In this document: positions 1 to 4,600 of the stretch, piece after piece
Layout of the letters: every line of letters begins with the position of its first letter
How positions within the stretch are numbered: position 1 is the stretch's first letter
Assembly (NCBI GenBank): GCA_021817915.1
Contig: JAKAFV010000031.1
Location: 1-5,649, forward strand
Direction: 5' to 3'
DNA: 5,649 nucleotides
Source: a bacterium
GTDB taxonomy: Bacteria; Patescibacteriota; Minisyncoccia; UBA6257; UBA9933
Notes under the pieces: generated by a model
Told to the model about the DNA's origin: nothing
What the model saw: the letters and a program-made list of their open reading frames with translations, nothing else
Database searches by the model: none
Program-made: the position numbers and the translations under genes

Positions 1-418
1 TGCTTAAATCAATCTGCTCATAAGAATTGTCGGTGAAATTATCCTTTATTTCAACTTCATTTTTCTTAGCGGTAAAATGACTGATTTCTTTGTGTCCCTG
101 TTTAAAAATAGCGGCAAGCGGACAACCGTTGAATTTTTCAATATTATTGTTTATCAGTTCAAGTTCATTTTCTTTTTTGCATTAATGGTCTTAGTTTCTT
201 TTATTGATATCGATTATCATGCTATCCCGGTATATTTATGCGTGACCGGAATTATTTTTGGCCTTATCTTTAATTATTATCACGGGGTCATAATCAGAAT
301 GTTTTGTAATTAACCCCTTCCCCCTGGAACCAGAAAGCCAAAAGGCTAAAACATTGGGGTCATTTTTAAATTCTTGAAGCAACTTTTTAAATTTTTCGTC
401 CGCTCTTTTCGACGCCAT
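1..418 (-). pseudogene. Decayed nucleotidyltransferase (GSRGxG...SDYD type), runs off the left edge
   Basis: The first 60 codons (418 down to 239) encode a recognisable start of a small nucleotidyltransferase of the Pol beta superfamily. The nucleotide-binding GSRGKG lies at residues 30-35 and the metal-binding pair D42 and D44 in SDYD, followed by a beta-strand VIIIKD. The frame then stops at TAA 236-238. Two more in-frame TAA codons follow at 191-193 and 182-184. After these the same frame stays open for 60 codons to the window edge and still looks protein-like (K/E/N-rich, e.g. GCPLAAIF), but has no ATG start. Read together, this looks like one gene broken by point changes or small indels, with a remnant beyond. 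The start is supported by AGAGGA about 10 bases upstream, inside the end of the preceding small gene. Substrate and role are unknown. The 60-aa piece lacks the rest of the fold, so activity is unlikely. The distal piece could instead belong to another gene. Confidence 0.6.
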
Positions 419-422
419 AAAC

Positions 423-593
423 TTATTTTCCTCTTTTGTTATTCCCTACTTTTCTGCGCTCCATTCTTGACGCTAAATTCTGCTGCCGCGGAATTTGCTT
501 GCCCATTTTAACCGGCTTTTTCTTCCCAAAATCCCGGGCCAGCTTTTTCTCAAGCATTCTTTTTGTCTCTGTTATTTTCCCCATGCCTATCAT
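423..593 (-). CDS. Small basic hypothetical protein (56 aa)
   Basis: An open frame of 56 codons beginning MIGMGKITETKRMLEKKLAR and ending NNKRGK before TAA. About a third of the residues are K or R, with few acidic residues, so it may bind nucleic acid or be an intrinsically disordered basic peptide. I do not recognise a family. It lies 4 bases upstream of the nucleotidyltransferase start, and the AGAGGA that would serve that gene lies within its last codons, which suggests translational coupling. A second in-frame ATG at 584 (residue 4) is an equally plausible start. Neither start has a convincing Shine-Dalgarno site, and an in-frame TAG lies five codons before the first. The opposite strand is also open here but reads as F/L/P-rich low-complexity sequence, which is the usual mirror image of a K-rich gene. 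Confidence 0.5.
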   Translation of the reverse strand: MIGMGKITETKRMLEKKLARDFGKKKPVKMGKQIPRQQNLASRMERRKVGNNKRGK

Positions 594-677
594 TCTACCA
601 CATTTCTATCTAAATTTCTCTTCAAAATTCTTCCCAAATTTCTCTCCCAAACCCACTCCCAATTGTTTCATAAAATC

Positions 678-691
678 TATGCTATAGCATA
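678..691. repeat. Perfect 14-bp palindrome upstream of the small basic gene
   Basis: TATGCTATAGCATA equals its own reverse complement. It sits about 85 bases before the start of the minus-strand gene at 593. Read on the minus strand it contains TATGCT, with a TTAAAA 16 bases upstream, which could be a weak promoter with an operator over its -10. No neighbouring U-run supports a terminator. Confidence 0.35.
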
Positions 692-734
692 CGATTTATA
701 CAACAATTTTTAACCGATTTTTAAATCAAAAATT

Positions 735-766
735 AAAAGGGGCGCAGCTTCACAGCCAACACCCCC
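735..766 (-). terminator. Possible rho-independent terminator after the 68-aa membrane protein gene
   Basis: On the minus strand, about 24 bases after the stop of the 790-996 gene, a GGGG/CCCC stem encloses an internal loop and a short GGC/GCU stem. UUUUAAUUUUU follows. The stem is imperfect, so this is a moderate call. Transcription would end before the gene at 593. Confidence 0.35.
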
Positions 767-789
767 ATGCCCGCGCCAGTTAAAGACGC

Positions 790-996
790 TTAACCTATAC
801 CAAGAAACGGCGCCGCGCGGAGAAAGAAAACGAGCAGAATGACTAATGTCGCTACCGCCGTCGCGACATTAACAGCGGACCTCGCCTCCATCGGCACGAT
901 ATGATTCACTATGAACCACCTGCTCAGCCAGGTAAGAATCAGGTAGTGAACTGTGATGGCGGCAATCCTGTTAAAAAATTCCGCAGGACTTTCCAT
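790..996 (-). CDS. Small two-helix membrane protein, hypothetical (68 aa)
   Basis: The protein has a short polar N-terminus (MESPAEFFNR) and a hydrophobic segment at about residues 11-31. A polar turn (NHIVPMEARS) precedes a second hydrophobic segment at about 41-66. This predicts a hairpin of two membrane helices with both ends on the same side. I do not recognise a family. The start is unusually well supported: GGAGAGGAGG ends 4 bases before the ATG, and a GC-rich hairpin lies directly upstream of it. Base composition is clearly higher in GC than in the core genes to the right, with many GCG, GCC and CGG codons. Together with its position in a GC-richer segment downstream of tRNA-Glu, this suggests acquisition by transfer. 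It appears to be a single-gene unit, with a possible terminator at 735-766. Holin-like or toxin-like roles fit such a size and shape, but nothing in the sequence shows this. Confidence 0.7.
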   Translation of the reverse strand: MESPAEFFNRIAAITVHYLILTWLSRWFIVNHIVPMEARSAVNVATAVATLVILLVFFLRAAPFLGIG

Positions 997-1000
997 AAAC

Positions 1001-1023
1001 CCTCCTCTCCGGCTCCGCGAGCC
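1001..1023 (-). promoter_or_regulatory. Strong Shine-Dalgarno with an abutting 5'-UTR hairpin
   Basis: On the minus strand a GC-only stem (GGCTC/GAGCC, loop of three bases, 1011-1023) is followed with no gap by GGAGAGGAGG (1001-1010), then GTTT and the ATG of the 68-aa membrane protein. The hairpin cannot hide the whole Shine-Dalgarno site but could stabilise the transcript end or modulate ribosome access. Confidence 0.55.
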
Positions 1024-1040
1024 CGTTTTATTATTTAAAC

Positions 1041-1066
1041 AAAGTGCGAAAAAAACATAACACTTT
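1041..1066. repeat. Inverted repeat AAAGTG / CACTTT in the leader of the 68-aa protein gene
   Basis: AAAGTG at 1041-1046 and CACTTT at 1061-1066 face each other across 14 bases, about 45-70 bases before the ATG at 996. On the minus strand an AT-rich stretch with TAATAA follows (1027-1036), a possible -10, but I see no convincing -35. This could be a regulator site over the promoter, although six-base arms also arise by chance in AT-rich DNA. Confidence 0.25.
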
Positions 1067-1121
1067 TAATTACTATCGTCAATTTCTATGCAATATCCCC
1101 CGCCCAAACCCCAAAGCCTAG

Positions 1122-1159
1122 TTTAACCAATAATACGCCATGGCGTATTATTGGTTAAA
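1122..1159. repeat. Perfect 38-bp palindrome with no spacer
   Basis: Nineteen bases on each side of the 1140/1141 axis are exact complements, with CCATGG at the centre. The match continues outward through a G-T wobble, one further pair and another wobble. It lies between the terminator of the 139-aa protein gene (1180-1228) and the leader of the 68-aa protein gene. No U-run follows on the minus strand, and on the plus strand there is no gene to terminate. A recombination, resolution or protein-binding site, or a small transposable-element remnant, are possible roles. None can be shown from the sequence. Confidence 0.85.
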
Positions 1160-1179
1160 TTGAAATTTTATTAATTTAT

Positions 1180-1228
1180 TAAATTAAAAATAAAAATGGC
1201 GGCTCATGATAGGAACATCATGGCCGCC
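1180..1228 (-). terminator. Rho-independent terminator of the 139-aa protein gene
   Basis: The arms ATCATGGCCGCC (1217-1228) and GGCGGCTCATGAT (1198-1210) form a 12-bp stem with one bulged base and a six-base loop. On the minus strand the stem is followed by ATTTTTATTTTTAATTT. The strong GC stem and long U-run make this the clearest terminator in the window. It lies about 44 bases after the TGA stop of the gene ending at 1272. Confidence 0.85.
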
Positions 1229-1271
1229 TTCTTGCCCATAGAAAGACTTTGTAGAAACATCGGGAGGGCTA

Positions 1272-1691
1272 TCAGAAGAATCTCTTGTAGAAAAGACCGT
1301 ACAGCTTGGCGATCTCCATGCTCAGCCTCAGCGCGTCGGCCGCCAGCAGAATCTTCTGCCGCATGGACTTGGGCTTAATTTCATCCCTTTCCATGAATTC
1401 GCAGAATTCGACGAAACACTTTTGGTTGCCGATGTACTTTCTTACCAGCTTACCGTGGAAGTACTCCTTCCGCTGGCTGTGCTCATCCTTGATCGCGGAA
1501 GACACCATCCTCGTCAGCTTGTAGAACTCTTTGCCGCACAGCGTGAAGGCCACCTTTGTCCATTGACGAAGACCGTCGGCTACAACCTGGAATTTCTCGT
1601 CACCGTACTGAACGTGATACACATTTGTGAATTCCTGCTGTAAATCCGCAATCACTTCACCAATCGCAACCAATCGCCTCTTTGTCTCCAT
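1272..1691 (-). CDS. Hypothetical soluble helical protein (139 aa)
   Basis: I do not recognise this family. The protein starts METKRRLVAIGEVIADLQQE and is mostly predicted helix, with no signal peptide or membrane segment. It has a charged middle (KDEHSQRKEYFHGK, about 69-82), several aromatic and cysteine residues (C52, C92, C97) and a helical C-terminus (LLAADALRLSMEIAKLYGLFYKRFF). The cysteines do not form an obvious metal site. Expression signals are complete: a promoter at 1742-1770, AAGGGAG nine bases before the ATG, a TGA TAG double stop and a strong terminator. Codon use is unlike the core genes: CTG, AAG, TTC, TAC and GGC dominate where the neighbours prefer TTA, AAA and TTT. With the tRNA gene just upstream, this points to a transferred single-gene cassette. 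An ATG at 1696 is in another frame and gives only 14 codons, so it was not chosen. Confidence 0.75.
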   Translation of the reverse strand: METKRRLVAIGEVIADLQQEFTNVYHVQYGDEKFQVVADGLRQWTKVAFTLCGKEFYKLTRMVSSAIKDEHSQRKEYFHGKLVRKYIGNQKCFVEFCEFMERDEIKPKSMRQKILLAADALRLSMEIAKLYGLFYKRFF

Positions 1692-1736
1692 ACCATTTTT
1701 CTCCCTTCTGTTTAGTTTTTTGTGCCATAAGTGCTG

Positions 1737-1770
1737 GGGGTACGATACCCCAAATCATATAAAAAGTCAA
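1737..1770 (-). promoter_or_regulatory. Promoter with a dyad centred on the -10, for the 139-aa protein gene
   Basis: On the minus strand TTGACT (1765-1770) is followed after exactly 17 bases by TATCGT (1742-1747). The -10 sits inside a perfect dyad with arms GGGGTA and TACCCC around a three-base centre (1737-1751). No U-run follows the dyad on either strand, so an operator is more likely than a terminator. The start site would be near 1735, giving a leader of about 44 bases. The -35 lies only eight bases past the tRNA-Glu 3' end. Confidence 0.6.
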
Positions 1771-1777
1771 TTATTCG

Positions 1778-1852
1778 CGCTCCCATCGGGATTCGAACCC
1801 GAGTTACCAGGATGAAAACCTGGCGTCCTAGACCAGACTAGACGATAGGAGC
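1778..1852 (-). tRNA. tRNA-Glu (anticodon UUC)
   Basis: On the minus strand the acceptor arm GCTCCTA pairs with TGGGAGC (one G-U), with discriminator G at 1778. The anticodon stem CCAGG/CCTGG encloses loop TTTTCAT, so the anticodon is TTC, reading GAA and GAG. The T arm CGGGTTCGAATCCCG is canonical and the D arm contains the expected GG. The terminal CCA is not encoded and must be added after transcription. No hairpin terminator follows. The next element downstream is the -35 of the 139-aa protein gene. Confidence 0.95.
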
Positions 1853-1860
1853 AACCTATC

Positions 1861-1988
1861 AAAAATCCTAAATTCTAATTTCTAAATCCCAAATAATATC
1901 AAAATCCCAATGTTTTAAATTCTAAACGTTTTGTATTTTAATAATTGGAATTTGTTTAGAATTTAGATATTAGTGCTTAGAATTTAAA
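1861..1988. repeat. AT-rich intergenic repeat patch with nested inverted repeats
   Basis: Short degenerate units (AAATTCTAA, AAATCCCAA) recur on the left. AAATCCCAA occurs at 1884-1892 and 1902-1910, and AAATCCTAA at 1863-1871. Their complements occur on the right. Two nested perfect inverted pairs are present: TAAATTCTAA (1869-1878) with TTAGAATTTA (1977-1986), and AAATTCTAAAC (1917-1927) with GTTTAGAATTT (1954-1964). The outer right arm covers the stop codon of the YkuK-like gene. Similar AT-rich repeats are common between genes in Patescibacteria, from general knowledge. A folded 3' end for the upstream transcript is possible. Confidence 0.55.
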
Positions 1989-2466
1989 CATACCTATCCG
2001 CCACATTTGTCGCGGCATAACTTTCCGGCTTTATGCGGGGCTCAAAATCATACGCCCGCACCATGCCCACCACCTCCTGAATTATTGTTTTTGTCGGGCC
2101 TTTTTCGCCCACATCAACATGGATTTCAAAATCAAATTCCGGCACATCTTTTATTTTTTTCAGACTTTCCAAAATTTCTTTGGCGGCATCAAGCGAAAGC
2201 AAAACTTCCTGGATTATCCTGTCGCGCAAAGTGTGAAATTTTTTCAATTCCGCTCTTCTCCAAAAATATCTTCCGCCGTTGCCGACTCTATGAACCACAA
2301 CTGCCGTCACAAAATCGGTATTTTCAACCGCGTGCCCCTCAGAATCGCTGCCGATAAAAATTTTATACCGGCGGGTTTTGTCTTCGGTCATAAATTTAAC
2401 AACCGCCCCCGCCACTTCCGAAGCGGTTAATTTTAGCCCCATTGAATTATTAAAACATGAATCCAT
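1984..2466 (-). CDS. YkuK-type RNase H-like protein (DUF458)
   Basis: The 160-aa protein matches the YkuK/DUF458 family of RNase H-fold proteins in length and landmarks. These are IGSDSEGH (38-45), the strand TDFVTAVVVHRVGNGGRYFWRR (about 50-71), HVDVGEKGPT (116-125) and the C-terminal KPESYAATNVADRY (146-159). D41, D118 and D157 sit where an RNase H-like metal site is expected. The family's biochemical role is not established; a nuclease acting on RNA or RNA-DNA hybrids is the usual inference. The gene diverges from a 5'-3' exonuclease across 55 bases, which is suggestive because both folds can act on primers. The ATG at 2466 has no Shine-Dalgarno site but lies eight bases after a -10, so the mRNA is probably leaderless. 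The ATG at residue 9 is an alternative start, also without a ribosome site. The stop lies in an inverted repeat before tRNA-Glu. Confidence 0.88.
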   Translation of the reverse strand: MDSCFNNSMGLKLTASEVAGAVVKFMTEDKTRRYKIFIGSDSEGHAVENTDFVTAVVVHRVGNGGRYFWRRAELKKFHTLRDRIIQEVLLSLDAAKEILESLKKIKDVPEFDFEIHVDVGEKGPTKTIIQEVVGMVRAYDFEPRIKPESYAATNVADRYV

Positions 2467-2474
2467 TTGAATTT

Positions 2475-2503
2475 AAGATATGTTTTTTAGACAATTTTGT
2501 CAA
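2475..2503 (-). promoter_or_regulatory. Promoter of the YkuK-like gene, predicted leaderless
   Basis: On the minus strand TTGACA (2498-2503, consensus) is followed after 17 bases by TATCTT (2475-2480). The ATG begins eight bases after the -10, so the expected start site falls at or next to the start codon. Its -35 overlaps the -35 region of the divergent exonuclease promoter and a GACAA/TTGTC dyad (2490-2501). Confidence 0.7.
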
Positions 2504-2515
2504 TTTTGATATAAT
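2488..2515 (+). promoter_or_regulatory. Extended -10 promoter of the 5'-3' exonuclease gene, predicted leaderless
   Basis: TATAAT (2510-2515, consensus) is preceded by TGA, giving an extended -10 (TGN-TATAAT). A -35 of TAGACA (2488-2493) lies 16 bases upstream. The ATG follows six bases after the -10, and there is no Shine-Dalgarno site, so translation probably starts at the very 5' end. Confidence 0.75.
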
Positions 2516-2521
2516 TTCTCG

Positions 2522-3409
2522 ATGGAACAAAAACTCGCAATTTTAATTGACGCCAATTCTTTAATTCACCGATGCTTTCACGCCCTGCCGCCCTTTACCG
2601 GACCCGGGGGAGTGCCCACAGGCGCGCTTTATGGCGTTTCAAATATATTATTAAAAGTTTTGCGCGAGCAAAAACCCGATTACATTGCCGCTTTTTTTGA
2701 CCGGCCCGAGCCGACGCTGAGAAAAGAACTTTTTGACGATTATAAAATTCACCGGCCAAAAGCTCCCGACGAATTAATTTCACAACTTATCGAAGCCCAC
2801 AACTTATTTGCCGCCTTTGGCGTGAAAACCTATGAAGCGCCGGGCTACGAAGCCGACGATTTAATAGGCGTGGGCGCAAAACAATTAAAACTTATTGACG
2901 GCATGAAGGTTAAAATATTAACCAGTGATTCCGATATTCTTCAGGTGGTTGAAGGCCAAAAAATAGTAGTTGAAACGCCCCAAAAAGGCATAAGTGAGAT
3001 GAAAATTTACGGAAGCGAGGAAGTTAAAGAAAAGTATGAGGGCTTAAACCCCAATCAAATCCCCGATTATAAGGGCTTGGTAGGCGATGCTTCCGACAAT
3101 ATTCCGGGTGTGCAGGGTATCGGCCCCAAAACCGCCATGCCGTTAATCCAAAAATACGGCACTTTGGAAAATTTTCTGGAAAAAGGGGTTGGTGAAAAAG
3201 TTTATCAAAAAATTTACGAGCAAAAAGACCAAGCGATTCTTTCAAAAAGCCTTGCCACGATAAATTACGAAGCGCCGCTTGAAATAGAAAATATTGAGGA
3301 AATAAAATTCGGCAATTTGCCGAAAGAAAGCGTGCTAGCTTATTTTGAAAAATTCGGCTTTAAGAGTTTAATAAAAAGAATTTCCGAAAACGGCAGTTTA
3401 GGATTTTAA
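2522..3409 (+). CDS. Stand-alone 5'-3' exonuclease, Pol I N-terminal (FEN) type
   Basis: The 295-aa protein is the 5' nuclease domain of DNA polymerase I without the proofreading and polymerase domains. It removes RNA primers and 5' flaps from DNA. Acidic metal ligands appear in order: D10 (LIDANS), D60 (FFDRPEPTLRKE), E110, D112 and D113 (YEADDL), D136 and D138 (TSDSD), and D189 and D192 (GDASDNIPG). The helix-hairpin-helix DNA-binding motif GVQGIGPKTA is at about 196-205. The DYKIHRPKAP stretch (72-82) is the family's usual arch-region motif. All expected residues are present, so it should be active. The frame ends at TAA 3407-3409 right after the domain, with no polymerase sequence downstream, because jag follows on the opposite strand and overlaps by 4 bp. 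The cell therefore either has a separate polA or relies on another polymerase. Confidence 0.95.
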   Translation: MEQKLAILIDANSLIHRCFHALPPFTGPGGVPTGALYGVSNILLKVLREQKPDYIAAFFDRPEPTLRKELFDDYKIHRPKAPDELISQLIEAHNLFAAFGVKTYEAPGYEADDLIGVGAKQLKLIDGMKVKILTSDSDILQVVEGQKIVVETPQKGISEMKIYGSEEVKEKYEGLNPNQIPDYKGLVGDASDNIPGVQGIGPKTAMPLIQKYGTLENFLEKGVGEKVYQKIYEQKDQAILSKSLATINYEAPLEIENIEEIKFGNLPKESVLAYFEKFGFKSLIKRISENGSLGF

Positions 3410-3909
3410 ATGCCGTCTTCTGTTTGTTGTTTGTCGTCTGTAGTTTGTTGTTTGTCGCTTGTCGCGGGTTTTATAATTATATATCTTTCTTTTCCTTCTC
3501 CCACACTCTCGGTTAAAACATCGGGCCTTGAAGCAAGCTCTATGTGTATCAACCGGCGCTCATAGCCGTTCATCGCTGGTAAAGAAACTTCCTGATTCAT
3601 GGTTGCCGCTTTTCTGGCGGCCGCTCTCGCGAGTTCTAAAATTATATTATCGCGTTCTTTGCGATAATTATTTACATCTATAAAAGTCGCGCCGTATTCG
3701 TCGCCCTCTTTTTTATCTTTGTCTGAAATAAGCCTAAAGACGCAATTCAGCCCCGAAACGAAATTTGGAAGCAATTTTTTAAAATATTCCCCCTCATTAA
3801 CAAAAACCGAAAACCGCCCGTTTTCAGAATCGTAGTTCGCGGAAAAATCTCCAAAACCCATCATCTCTAGCGCCTTTTTTAAAATTTCTAATTCTTTTTC
3901 TTTGTCCAT
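3406..3909 (-). CDS. jag: Jag/KhpB-like KH-R3H RNA-binding protein
   Basis: The 167-aa protein has the KH-R3H layout of Jag (also called KhpB or EloR), a cytoplasmic RNA-binding protein linked in firmicutes to cell elongation. A degenerate KH-like region spans about 30-80 and ends in FIDVNNYRKER. The R3H domain spans about 84-148, with the R-x3-H signature at R118 and H122 (RRLIHIEL) in the typical context LPAMNGYERRLIH. The Jag_N domain of longer homologues is missing, and the start is right after yidC. The C-terminal 20 residues are a low-complexity tail of two 7-residue units (SDKQQTT, DDKQQTE). The ATG lies one base after the yidC stop with no close Shine-Dalgarno site, so translation is probably coupled. 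The stop overlaps the convergent exonuclease stop. Confidence 0.92.
   Translation of the reverse strand: MDKEKELEILKKALEMMGFGDFSANYDSENGRFSVFVNEGEYFKKLLPNFVSGLNCVFRLISDKDKKEGDEYGATFIDVNNYRKERDNIILELARAAARKAATMNQEVSLPAMNGYERRLIHIELASRPDVLTESVGEGKERYIIIKPATSDKQQTTDDKQQTEDGI
3422..3456. repeat. 21-bp-period direct repeat encoding the Jag tail
   Basis: GTTTGTTGTTTGTC occurs at 3422-3435 and again at 3443-3456, exactly 21 bases apart. Read on the minus strand this encodes the two heptads at the C-terminus of Jag. The period is a multiple of three, so copy-number change would lengthen or shorten the tail without breaking the frame. Confidence 0.8.
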
Positions 3910-3910
3910 T

Positions 3911-4600
3911 TTATATGTTCATTAATTTAATCCTCTTATTTATTATTATTTGCTGAACAACTGAAAACGCGGAGGTTGTCACCCAATAAAGCGCGACCGC
4001 CGACGGCAAATTAAAAAAATACAAAAACACAAACGTTAAAATCGGCCCCATAAATACCATTTGTTTGCCTAATCTTTCGGCTATATCAGGCTCGCCCGAA
4101 GTTTTGCTTGTTTTAGGCAATGCCAATTTCCCCTGATAATACTGGACAATTGCCGCTATAGCAACTATTAAAAGATTTTTCTGGCTCAAATCAACAATTC
4201 CTAAAAATAAATTATTAATCGGCCCGTTCAAGGAAATTGTCGATAAGCCGTCAAGAAAAACCTTATAAAGCGCGATTAAAATTGGCAACTGGATAAGAAG
4301 TAATAAAATTCCGGAAAATGGATTTACCTTGTGCTCTTTATATAAATCCAAAAGCGCCCGAGTCTGTTTTTCTTTGTCGTCTTTGTGGTTTTTTTGAATT
4401 TCTTTTATTTTTGGCGAGAGGCGCTGCATGATTGCCTGGTCTTTCGCGCCTTTATAGAATAACGGAAACAAAACAAATCTGATAATAATTGTTAAAATAA
4501 TAATCGCGACTCCCAAATCATGAAAAGAAAAATTTTGGTACAAAAAAACCAATGACTTTAAAAGCGGATCGTAAAGAAATTTGTTAAAAAGGTTTATCAT
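3911..4600 (-). CDS. yidC: YidC/Oxa1/Alb3 membrane protein insertase
   Basis: The 229-aa protein inserts membrane proteins into the inner membrane, alone or with SecYEG. It has the five-helix core of the family, with helices at about 28-50, 96-117, 130-155, 181-197 and 200-220. The conserved groove arginine is R41 in the first core helix (TIIIRFVLFPL). A charged cytoplasmic hairpin (about 51-93, SPKIKEIQKNHKDDKEKQTRALLDLYKEH) follows, as in YidC. The large periplasmic domain of proteobacterial YidC is absent, as is the lipobox signal peptide of the Gram-positive SpoIIIJ type, so this is a minimal form. The ATG overlaps the rnpA stop as ATGA (4597-4600), and the stop is one base before jag, which indicates coupled translation in the rpmH-rnpA-yidC-jag unit. 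Confidence 0.96.
   Translation of the reverse strand: MINLFNKFLYDPLLKSLVFLYQNFSFHDLGVAIIILTIIIRFVLFPLFYKGAKDQAIMQRLSPKIKEIQKNHKDDKEKQTRALLDLYKEHKVNPFSGILLLLIQLPILIALYKVFLDGLSTISLNGPINNLFLGIVDLSQKNLLIVAIAAIVQYYQGKLALPKTSKTSGEPDIAERLGKQMVFMGPILTFVFLYFFNLPSAVALYWVTTSAFSVVQQIIINKRIKLMNI

Noticed and set aside
182..238. Alternative genetic code reading TAA as sense
   Set aside because: TAA ends several intact genes here (rpmH, yidC, jag, the exonuclease, the YkuK-like gene), so local gene decay is simpler.
77..313. Plus-strand hydrophobic frame of 78 codons that looks like a membrane protein
   Set aside because: It is antisense to the nucleotidyltransferase motif GSRGKG/SDYD, has no Shine-Dalgarno or promoter, and F/I/V-rich frames are the usual mirror of K/N/E-rich AT-rich genes.
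436..713. Two overlapping plus-strand frames rich in F, L, P and S
   Set aside because: They are low-complexity mirrors of the basic minus-strand gene and its AT-rich leader, without any start signal.
1306..1643. Plus-strand frames opposite the 139-aa protein gene
   Set aside because: The minus-strand gene has a promoter, Shine-Dalgarno and terminator all in register; the plus frames have none.
1737..1751. Dyad as a terminator for tRNA-Glu
   Set aside because: No U-run follows on the minus strand, and the dyad coincides with the -10 of the next promoter.
2007..2430. Two plus-strand frames opposite the YkuK-like gene
   Set aside because: They mirror a gene with clear family motifs, and neither has start signals or a domain.
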